A stretch of DNA of 13,654 nucleotides from GCA-2687515 sp046582475 (GTDB lineage: Bacteria > Pseudomonadota > Alphaproteobacteria > Rhodospirillales > UBA2165), in assembly GCA_046582475.1 (NCBI GenBank), contig JAYGEH010000135.1, forward strand, positions 1 to 13,654. The letters run 5' to 3'. Both the position numbers and the translations under genes were made by a program. Below the pieces are notes generated by a model. It searched no databases. It saw only the letters and a program-made list of their open reading frames with translations, and had not been told where the DNA came from. Shown in pieces: positions 6,673-12,426 of the stretch (the first letter of the stretch is position 1; every line of letters starts with the position of its first letter).

Positions 6673-8277
6673 TTAATTGATCGGCGGCCCAAAGCCGGTC
6701 GGCGGCGGATCGATGACCTGGTTGCGGGTGCGCTTGACCTGTTGCACCGTCAGCCCGCGCTGGGTGATGCCTTCGACGAGAAACCGGAACAACCCGTCGC
6801 GCCCGGTGAAGCCCTGGGGCGAGAGAATTTCGCTGAGATCAAACTTTCCGCCATCGCGGGCGAAGACGGCGGCGATGGCGGTGGCGTCATAGGCAAGGGT
6901 GGCGATACGCGCCGGCGATTTGCCGTATATCTGCTTATATTGGGCGATAAATTCGGCGCGCTTGCCCGGCGGCGGCGCCGCGAACCAGGCATCCAGGAGC
7001 GCCGGTTCGCGGCCGATCCCGGAAACATCCCATTGGCCGGTACCGAGCATACGGGTTTGTTTCGGATCGATATCGAAATGAGGCAACAGCGCGGCGATGG
7101 CTTCCAAGCGCTTGCCGCCGGCGGCGATGAGCAGGGCATCGAACGATACGTCCCCCAATGTCTGCCGGTTTGCGAGCCGTTTCAGCGCCACCCGCGCCAC
7201 CTCGTCGTTGCGGGACTTGAGGGCGTTGCGTTCATCCAGAAGATTTCGCCGGCGCGCATCGTAATCGGCCAGATTGCGCACCACGGGCCGCAAATCCTCG
7301 GCCAGGGGATCGTAAAATTCGGTGCGCGTAATGGCCGCCGACAGCGCCGTCGCGGTGTCGTTCATGGCGGCGGCGACGGCAGTGCCATAATCATTGTCGG
7401 GCGCCAGAAGGGCAAAATTGCGCAGGCCCTGGCGGTAGGCGTAGCGCATCACCCGGTCGACCTGCTCGCCGGGCAAAAAACCCATGGTGAAGATGCGATT
7501 ACCGACCACCCGGCGGTCATTGGAAAAGGCGATGACGGTGACATCGGCGGCGCGCGCCGCCGGCGCGATGGCTTCCACCGAGGCGGCGAACAGCGGCCCG
7601 AGAATGAGCGAGGCGCCGTCGCCGATGGCCAGGGCGGCAGCATCGGCGGCGCCATTGGCGGTGCCGCGCGTGTCTTGGGGCAAAAGCTCAAACCGCTTGT
7701 CGGCGAAATGGAACAACGCCAACTGGGATGCGTTCAGCAAGGCCTGACCGATGGCGGCATGGGGACCGCTCAAGGGCAAGAGGATGGCGACCCGGGGTAC
7801 ATCGGATTTTTGCGGCGGCGGCGGCGTCTGATACCGGTCGTCGTCCTCGGGTAGCGGCCCGCCCGCCGCCGGCGGCTGTTCGGCGGGCGGCAATGGCTGA
7901 TCCGTCGGTAGCGCGGACGCCAGGCCGGTTCCAGCCGGTGGCCGCGCGGGCGGCCCGCCTGGTGCTTCGATTGGCGATTCAATTCGCGGCGCATTTGGGC
8001 TTTGGGCAGGCGGCGGGACAGGAGCCGGGACTGGGGCTGCGATGGGCGCCAGCGTCACGGTGGGCTGCGGCTGGGAGATAGGGGGCTGCGGGATCACCGG
8101 CTGCGGGTTCGCCAACGGCGGAATTTGCGGTACCGGTCTCGAGGCTTGCCTATTCGGCGCGTTTCGCGAAAACTGGTTTTGCACACAGCCCGACAACAGG
8201 ACCACCAGCAAAGCCACCACCCATGGCGCGCAAACCTTCTTACAAAATCCAGCCAAAAAAATCGTCACGGCGGCCAT
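6673..8277 (-). CDS. LpoA-like penicillin-binding protein activator lipoprotein
   Basis: The 534-residue product starts with a lipoprotein signal: KK, a hydrophobic run, then LSGC with the acylated Cys at 31. Residues 41-156 are a long Pro/Ala/Gln-rich linker, probably disordered. From about 160 (VPRVAILLPLSGPHAAIGQALLN) to about 515 is a periplasmic-binding-protein type I fold, with LILGPLF (224-230), VIAFSNDRR (248-256) and LLAPDNDYG (290-298). This matches the C-terminal domain of LpoA, the outer-membrane activator of the peptidoglycan synthase PBP1A in gammaproteobacteria. The N-terminal TPR domain of E. coli LpoA is absent and the Pro-rich linker takes its place, perhaps to reach across the cell wall (inference). 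Its place next to rsmI and yraN supports the relation. The ATG at 8277 has GGGAG only 3 bases away. It overlaps rsmI by 55 bp, and an in-frame TTG at 8256 would shorten the overlap to 34 bp. Confidence 0.85.
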   Translation of the reverse strand: MAAVTIFLAGFCKKVCAPWVVALLVVLLSGCVQNQFSRNAPNRQASRPVPQIPPLANPQPVIPQPPISQPQPTVTLAPIAAPVPAPVPPPAQSPNAPRIESPIEAPGGPPARPPAGTGLASALPTDQPLPPAEQPPAAGGPLPEDDDRYQTPPPPQKSDVPRVAILLPLSGPHAAIGQALLNASQLALFHFADKRFELLPQDTRGTANGAADAAALAIGDGASLILGPLFAASVEAIAPAARAADVTVIAFSNDRRVVGNRIFTMGFLPGEQVDRVMRYAYRQGLRNFALLAPDNDYGTAVAAAMNDTATALSAAITRTEFYDPLAEDLRPVVRNLADYDARRRNLLDERNALKSRNDEVARVALKRLANRQTLGDVSFDALLIAAGGKRLEAIAALLPHFDIDPKQTRMLGTGQWDVSGIGREPALLDAWFAAPPPGKRAEFIAQYKQIYGKSPARIATLAYDATAIAAVFARDGGKFDLSEILSPQGFTGRDGLFRFLVEGITQRGLTVQQVKRTRNQVIDPPPTGFGPPIN

Positions 8278-9218
8278 CTTCTCCCGTTGCCCAAAATGGC
8301 GGCGGCGCTGCCAGCCCGGCCGGACAGCCGGGCCTCGATGCGCAGCCTAGTCATGGACCGGGCGGAAGTAAACGCCAGCCAGCGGCGCTTGAGCCCGGCC
8401 TTTATCTGGTCGCCACCCCGATCGGCAACGCCCAGGATTTGAGCCAGCGCGCCATCGCCGTGCTCAGGTCCGCCGACGTGGTTGCCGTTGAGGACACGCG
8501 GGTCTCGGGCCGCCTGTTCGCCATGCACGATATCAACGCCAGGATGACCACCTATCACGACCACAACGCGGCGGCGCGGCGCCCACAATTGATTAAGCGC
8601 ATGAAAGATGGCGAAAGCGTGGCGCTGGTATCCGACGCCGGCACCCCGGCCATTGCTGATCCCGGTTACAAGCTGGTTGGGGCCGCCATCGACGCCGGCC
8701 TTGAGGTCACCGCCGTTCCCGGCGCCAATGCCGGTCTGACGGCTCTGATCCTGTCGGGTCTGCCTACCGACCGCTTTCTGTTCGAAGGCTATTTACCGCC
8801 GCGTACATCGGCGCGGCGGCGGGTGTTGGCTGAGCTTGCCGCCATTCCGGCCACCCTCATCTTTCAGGAAAGCAATAAGCGCCTGGCTTCCTCGCTCGCC
8901 GACATGGCCGATATTTTGGGCAACCGGGACGCCGCCATCGGGCGCGAGCTGACCAAGATGTATGAGGAAATGCGGCGCGGCAGCCTCGCCGATCTGGCCG
9001 CCCGGGCGGCGGCCGAAGGCCCGCCCAAGGGCGAGATTGTGGTGGTCGTGGCGGGGCCCGGCCGGGCGCCCGAAATCGACGCGGCAGCGCTTGATGGGAT
9101 GATCGTCGAGGCCCTGGCGAGCCTCAGCGTCCGCGACGCCGCCGAGAGGGTGGCGGCGGCAACCGGACTGGCGCGCAAACAGATCTACAGCCGTGCGCTG
9201 GCGCTGAAGGATGGCTGA
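8223..9218 (+). CDS. rsmI: RsmI, 16S rRNA C1402 2'-O-methyltransferase
   Basis: RsmI uses S-adenosylmethionine to methylate the 2'-O of C1402 in 16S rRNA, in the decoding centre. The tetrapyrrole-methylase-like domain starts at about residue 57: PGLYLVATPIGNAQDLSQRA (58-77), VEDTRVSGRL (89-98), SDAGTPAIADPGYKLV (137-152), VPGANAGLTALILSGLP (165-181), RFLFEGYLPPR (184-194) and RELTKMYEE (241-249). The 331-residue length includes a 56-residue basic, Pro/Gly/Ser-rich N-terminal extension. I see no in-frame ATG, GTG or TTG between 8223 and the conserved domain, so this start is forced, though it lacks a clear ribosome-binding site. Its 5' end overlaps the divergent lipoprotein gene by 55 bp. yraN follows after 5 bases. 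Confidence 0.95.
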   Translation: MARKPSYKIQPKKSSRRPSSPVAQNGGGAASPAGQPGLDAQPSHGPGGSKRQPAALEPGLYLVATPIGNAQDLSQRAIAVLRSADVVAVEDTRVSGRLFAMHDINARMTTYHDHNAAARRPQLIKRMKDGESVALVSDAGTPAIADPGYKLVGAAIDAGLEVTAVPGANAGLTALILSGLPTDRFLFEGYLPPRTSARRRVLAELAAIPATLIFQESNKRLASSLADMADILGNRDAAIGRELTKMYEEMRRGSLADLAARAAAEGPPKGEIVVVVAGPGRAPEIDAAALDGMIVEALASLSVRDAAERVAAATGLARKQIYSRALALKDG

Positions 9219-9223
9219 CCGCC

Positions 9224-9592
9224 ATGGCTGAAAAGGCCCGCCGGCGCGCCTTTGCCTTCGGTGTTCGCGCCGAGCGCCTGGCCCGCTTTTGGCTGCGCTG
9301 CAAGGGCTACCGTATCGTGGAGCGCCAATACAAAACGCCGGTGGGCGAGATCGATATCATCGCCCGGCGCGGTGCGACGCTGGCCTTTGTGGAGGTCAAG
9401 GCGCGCACCGATCTGGAAACCGCCGCCGCATCCATCGGCGCCCGCCAGCAGGCGCGTATCGAGCGCGCCGCCCTTGCCTACATCGCCCGCCATCCGGACT
9501 GCGCCGAACTGGATTTACGCTTCGATGTGATCCTGATCGCGCGCGGGCGCTGGCCGAAACATATGCCCGGCGCGTGGCGGCCCAGGGAATAA
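9224..9592 (+). CDS. yraN: YraN / UPF0102 family protein (endonuclease-like fold)
   Basis: The 122-residue product has the UPF0102 layout: RAERLARFWLRCKGYRIVER (15-34), GEIDIIARRGATLAFVEVKAR (41-61) and a late RFDVILIARG (99-108) with KHMPGAWR (112-119). The D44...E57-V-K59 arrangement is that of restriction-endonuclease-like nuclease folds, so a role on nucleic acid is suspected, but the function in bacteria is not settled. It starts 5 bases after rsmI, with AAGGA (about 9207-9211) upstream, and is surely co-transcribed with it. The same gene sits beside rsmI and lpoA in E. coli. Confidence 0.93.
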   Translation: MAEKARRRAFAFGVRAERLARFWLRCKGYRIVERQYKTPVGEIDIIARRGATLAFVEVKARTDLETAAASIGARQQARIERAALAYIARHPDCAELDLRFDVILIARGRWPKHMPGAWRPRE

Positions 9593-9626
9593 GGAAACTT
9601 TCTGCCCGATTGGCGAAGGAGAGGCT

Positions 9627-9654
9627 TTGCGCTGGGCCGCGGGCGCGGTAAAAT
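9627..9654 (+). promoter_or_regulatory. Candidate promoter for the BON-domain lipoprotein gene
   Basis: In the 89-bp gap after yraN, TTGCGC (9627-9632, 3 of 6 to the -35) lies 16 bases before TAAAAT (9649-9654, 5 of 6 to the -10). The start codon follows 27 bases after the -10. This would allow the BON lipoprotein gene and gshB to be transcribed apart from rsmI-yraN. Confidence 0.4.
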
Positions 9655-9681
9655 AGGTGATTCGCTGAAGGAAACGCCGCC

Positions 9682-10287
9682 ATGACCGATAGCCCTAAAC
9701 CAGCCCTTCGATTGCCGAGCTTCTTGATTTTGATCTTGGCTCTATTGCCGCTCGCCGGCTGTGCGGTCGCCGTCGGCGCCGGCGCCGGCGTTGGCGTCGC
9801 TGCGGTTTCCGAGCGGGGCATCAAAACCCGCGCCATCGATCTGAAAATCGAAGCGTTTATTTTAAAGGAGTTTCTGGTCACCGACATCAAGTCGCTGGCG
9901 ATCATCGATGTGGAGGTTTATGAGGGCCGCGTGCTTTTGACGGGAACCACCACCGATACCAAGCTCGCCGATCAGGCGGTGGCCCTGTCGTGGAAGGCCA
10001 GCGGCGTCACCGAAGTGATCAACGAGGTGCAATTGAACAAGGCCGGCACCGCCGCCAACTACGCCAAGGACACCTGGATCACCACCCAACTGACCGTCAA
10101 GCTGACCCTGGACGAAAACGTGCTGTCCATCAATTACGCCATCGAAACGGTGAACGGCGTGGTCTATCTGATCGGCATCGCCCAGGACCGCCAAGAGATC
10201 GACCGGGTCATCGCCCATGCCGGCAACATCGAATTCGTGCGCCGGGTGGTCAATCATGTGCGCATCAAAAAGCCGCCGCTGACTTGA
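9682..10287 (+). CDS. Two-BON-domain lipoprotein, DolP/YraP-like
   Basis: The 201-residue product has a lipoprotein signal with LAGC (Cys27), then a Gly/Ala/Val-rich spacer (28-42). Two BON domains follow at roughly 50-120 and 128-197, each with the family glycine pattern (EGRVLLTG at 81-88, NGVVYLIG at 158-165) and a closing VINEVQL or VVNHVRI. In E. coli, DolP (YraP) is an outer-membrane BON lipoprotein needed for envelope integrity and is encoded next to yraN; the same arrangement here supports orthology. The ATG has AAGGAA (9668-9673) 8 bases upstream. The second Lol-sorting residue after Cys27 is Ala rather than Asp, consistent with outer-membrane sorting. gshB follows after 12 bases. 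Confidence 0.87.
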   Translation: MTDSPKPALRLPSFLILILALLPLAGCAVAVGAGAGVGVAAVSERGIKTRAIDLKIEAFILKEFLVTDIKSLAIIDVEVYEGRVLLTGTTTDTKLADQAVALSWKASGVTEVINEVQLNKAGTAANYAKDTWITTQLTVKLTLDENVLSINYAIETVNGVVYLIGIAQDRQEIDRVIAHAGNIEFVRRVVNHVRIKKPPLT

Positions 10288-10288
10288 C

Positions 10289-10303
10289 ATGGGCCTGACA
10301 TGA
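10289..10303 (+). other. Four-codon mini-ORF overlapping the gshB start
   Basis: ATGGGCCTGACATGA encodes Met-Gly-Leu-Thr-stop. Its TGA overlaps the gshB ATG at 10300 as ATGA. The first 11 bases resemble the next 11 (ATGGGCCTGAC and ATGAGTCTGAC, 9 of 11 alike), as if from a small duplication. No strong ribosome-binding site is seen for gshB, so reinitiation is conceivable; it may equally be a decoy. Confidence 0.2.
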
Positions 10304-11238
10304 GTCTGACCGTTGCAATTCAGATGGATCCCATGGATGCCATCGACATCGACGCCGACAGTACCTTTGTTCTGGCGCTGGAAGCCGAGGCGCGCGGCTA
10401 TACACTTTATCATTATCTGCCTGCGGATATGGCGTTGGGCCAGGGCGGTCTCACGGCGACCGCGCGGCCGCTCCACGTACGCCGGGAAAAAGGCAATCAT
10501 TTCGATCTGGGAAGCCCGGAGCGCCTGGATCTGGCGGCCATCGACGTGGTGTTGATGCGCCAGGACCCGCCCTTCGACATGGCCTATATCACCGCCACCC
10601 ATCTGTTGGAGTATATCCACCCCGAAACCCTGGTGGTCAACGATCCGGCCGCCGTCCGCAACGCGCCGGAGAAACTGTTCGTGACCCATTTTCCGGACTT
10701 GATGCCGCCGACCCTGATCACCTCCAACCGGGAACAGATCCTGGAATTCCGGGCCGAGCATGGAGATTTGATCGTCAAGCCGCTGTTCGGCAATGGCGGC
10801 GCCGGGGTCTTTCATATCGGCCCCGAGGACGAAAATATGAACGCCCTGCTGGAGGTGTTCACCGGGCTTTACCGGGAGCCGATCATCATCCAGCGCTACG
10901 AACCGGCGGTGCGCGACGGCGACAAGCGCATCATTCTTATCGACGGCGAGCCGGCGGGCGCCCTCAACCGGGTGCCGGCGAAAGGCGAGTCCCGCTCCAA
11001 CCTGCATGTGGGCGGCACCGCGCTGCAAGCAACGCTGACCAGCCGCGAGGAAGAGATTTGCGCGGCCATTGGCCCGGCGCTGAAAGAGCGCGGTTTGATC
11101 TTTGTGGGCATCGACGTGATCGGCGATTATATGACCGAGATCAACGTCACCTCGCCCACCTGCCTGCAGGAGATCAACCGTTTCGACGGTACCAAACTGG
11201 AAGCCGATATCTGGGACGCCATCGAAAGCAAACTTTAA
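10300..11238 (+). CDS. gshB: Glutathione synthetase, ATP-grasp
   Basis: GshB joins gamma-glutamylcysteine and glycine with ATP to make glutathione in the cytoplasm, the second step of the pathway. The 312-residue length is standard. Landmarks are VAIQMDPMDAID (5-16), the substrate segment VLMRQDPPFDMAY (84-96), VKPLFGNGGAGVF (159-171, the ATP-covering glycine loop), ALNRVPAKGESRSNLHVGG (221-239), FVGIDVIGDYMTEIN (268-282) and VTSPTCLQEIN (283-293). The ATG at 10300 has no good ribosome-binding site of its own and lies 12 bases after the BON lipoprotein stop, so translation likely depends on the upstream gene. gshA is not in the window. The stop TAA shares bases with the stop of the convergent gene (TTAA, 11235-11238). 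Confidence 0.97.
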   Translation: MSLTVAIQMDPMDAIDIDADSTFVLALEAEARGYTLYHYLPADMALGQGGLTATARPLHVRREKGNHFDLGSPERLDLAAIDVVLMRQDPPFDMAYITATHLLEYIHPETLVVNDPAAVRNAPEKLFVTHFPDLMPPTLITSNREQILEFRAEHGDLIVKPLFGNGGAGVFHIGPEDENMNALLEVFTGLYREPIIIQRYEPAVRDGDKRIILIDGEPAGALNRVPAKGESRSNLHVGGTALQATLTSREEEICAAIGPALKERGLIFVGIDVIGDYMTEINVTSPTCLQEINRFDGTKLEADIWDAIESKL

Positions 11239-12065
11239 CATGCCTCTGGATCGGTCACCGACCAGCCGCCGGGACTGGCCGCATCTTCCTTGATCTCAAA
11301 CCCCAGCACCTCGGAGGCATAACGCAGCATCAGCGCCTTCCGCTCACCTTTGAAATGAACGATGCCGGCATCGGTTGCGGGCGCAAATACCGGCTTATCG
11401 TCGGCGTCCAGGGCGGCGCTGTAATTCCATTCCGCCGCCGGCAACAAACGGTAGCGGATACCGTCCGCTTTCCGGTCCATCGCTGCATCGGTGCCGGGCG
11501 GAAACTCGGGATCGCCGAGGAGCGCGGCGATCGCCATCTGATCGCCGTACCAGGACTGGTGTTCGGGCGGGTAACCGGCCACCAGCGCATCGATCGCCGC
11601 GAGATAGTCCCCGGCCACGCCGCGGCGCGCCGGATCGATCAGGATAACTCCGGAATTGAACGGATGCAGTTCGGCCTCGGTGACATAGGTGAGGCCCACA
11701 TCGAAACCGCCATCGAACAGGGCAAACGGATCCCGCTGGAACATCAGATCGGCGTCGATCAATAGCGTCGGACCGCTAAGGTGGCCGGCGGCCTCATAGG
11801 CGCGCCAGGTTTCCGTCTCCTCGGCCATCAGTCGATCAAAGCTGGCCTCGATGGGGCGGTTTGATGGGCGCCGGAATACCAGATCGCAGCCGAGTCCGCC
11901 CGGCACGGCACAGCTATTCAGGGTCAGCAAATGAATTTCGGTGCCCGGCGACACCCTTTGCACACTGGCCATCATCATCTGAAAAAACGCCCAATAGGTA
12001 TTGGCGGTCACCGGGTTCGGCGGCGTCAGGTGAAAGCAGGCGACGGCATGGCGGGGGTCGGCCAT
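11235..12065 (-). CDS. Putative GT-A fold glycosyltransferase
   Basis: The 276-residue product looks like a nucleotide-diphospho-sugar transferase of GT-A fold. It has an N-terminal strand (AVACFHLT), a helix with NTYWAFFQMMMASV (22-35), then TEIHLLTL (42-49). LLIDADLMFQRDPF (101-114) has a DxD motif at D104-A-D106 that would hold the metal and sugar nucleotide. FNSGVILID (136-144), WYGDQMAI (172-179) and a C-terminal HFKG (237-240) follow the order seen in GT8-like enzymes. Donor and acceptor are unknown. The frame is open back to 12281, but ATG 12065 has GAGGAA 7 bases upstream and the upstream part is low in sense, so 12065 is chosen. There is no signal peptide or membrane segment. It is convergent with gshB with overlapping stops and stands alone on this strand. 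The family is fairly sure, the role is not. Confidence 0.75.
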   Translation of the reverse strand: MADPRHAVACFHLTPPNPVTANTYWAFFQMMMASVQRVSPGTEIHLLTLNSCAVPGGLGCDLVFRRPSNRPIEASFDRLMAEETETWRAYEAAGHLSGPTLLIDADLMFQRDPFALFDGGFDVGLTYVTEAELHPFNSGVILIDPARRGVAGDYLAAIDALVAGYPPEHQSWYGDQMAIAALLGDPEFPPGTDAAMDRKADGIRYRLLPAAEWNYSAALDADDKPVFAPATDAGIVHFKGERKALMLRYASEVLGFEIKEDAASPGGWSVTDPEAC

Positions 12066-12095
12066 GGGTTGGTTCCTCAAAGGATCAATTGGCCG

Positions 12096-12104
12096 AATAT
12101 AGCA
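12096..12104 (-). promoter_or_regulatory. Candidate extended -10 for the glycosyltransferase gene
   Basis: Read on the minus strand this is TGCTATATT, an extended -10 (TGn plus TATATT, 5 of 6), about 30 bases before the start codon at 12065. No convincing -35 lies at 17 bases, as expected for some extended -10 promoters. Confidence 0.35.
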
Positions 12105-12119
12105 TTTCCCCCGGCCCCG

Positions 12120-12344
12120 TTGCATGCCGCCTTGGCCGAAATGGATATCACCGTCCTCACCGCCGGCGCCCGGAAAGAAGGCGCGGCGCTGGCCGCGAGC
12201 CTTCCGCCCGAAATTGAAAGCAGCACCAATTATGAGATCGCCCTCTCCGGAGACGGCGCCGATAACAACGGGGCGCGGCAATTTTTCGAATATCCGGCCG
12301 GCGATCAGGCGCGCGCAATTTTTGCCGCCAACGGCGTCGAATAA
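12120..12344 (+). pseudogene. Relic of a ModA-like substrate-binding protein, C-terminal end
   Basis: One frame ending at TAA 12342-12344 reads LHAALAEMDITVLTAGARKE, then LPPEIESSTNYEIAL and ARAIFAANGVE. This follows the C-terminal pattern of molybdate-type periplasmic binding proteins: ALA-GE-DIG, then a LPPEIQ-type segment followed by a Thr/Tyr-containing strand, then a final helix ending near a Gly-Phe/Met-Glu. Only about 75 residues of an expected 230-250 remain. The 5' side is cut off by the promoter region of the opposite gene, and the only ATG (12141) has no ribosome-binding site. It is therefore most likely a gene remnant, though a short expressed ORF of 67 residues cannot be excluded. 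The match is by eye, and the family could be a related binding-protein group. Confidence 0.45.
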
Positions 12345-12361
12345 TATTCTTCAATAAACCT

Positions 12362-12390
12362 TTGTGTTCCCATTTCGTTCACACTATAGT
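12362..12390 (+). promoter_or_regulatory. Candidate sigma-70 promoter for the comM-like gene
   Basis: TTGTGT (12362-12367, 3 of 6) lies exactly 17 bases before TATAGT (12385-12390, 5 of 6). It is followed by a 36-base leader containing the GGGAGG ribosome-binding site. Spacing, -10 quality and position ahead of the GTG start make it the best promoter candidate in the window. Confidence 0.45.
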
Positions 12391-12426
12391 TGCGGGGCGG
12401 TAATTCAACGTGGGAGGGAGGGCCCG

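Noticed and set aside
8162..8171. Perfect 10-bp palindrome TTTCGCGAAA as an operator upstream of rsmI
   Set aside because: It lies within the lipoprotein coding sequence, is short and single, and no second copy is seen near other starts.
9862..11241. 459-codon minus-strand open frame across the BON lipoprotein gene and gshB
   Set aside because: It is rich in His, Asp, Gly and Gln as usual for antisense of GC-rich genes, and both plus-strand genes under it are clear family members.
12066..12281. Upstream extension of the glycosyltransferase frame
   Set aside because: ATG 12065 has a good ribosome-binding site and a candidate promoter. The extension looks like the shadow of the opposite-strand relic.
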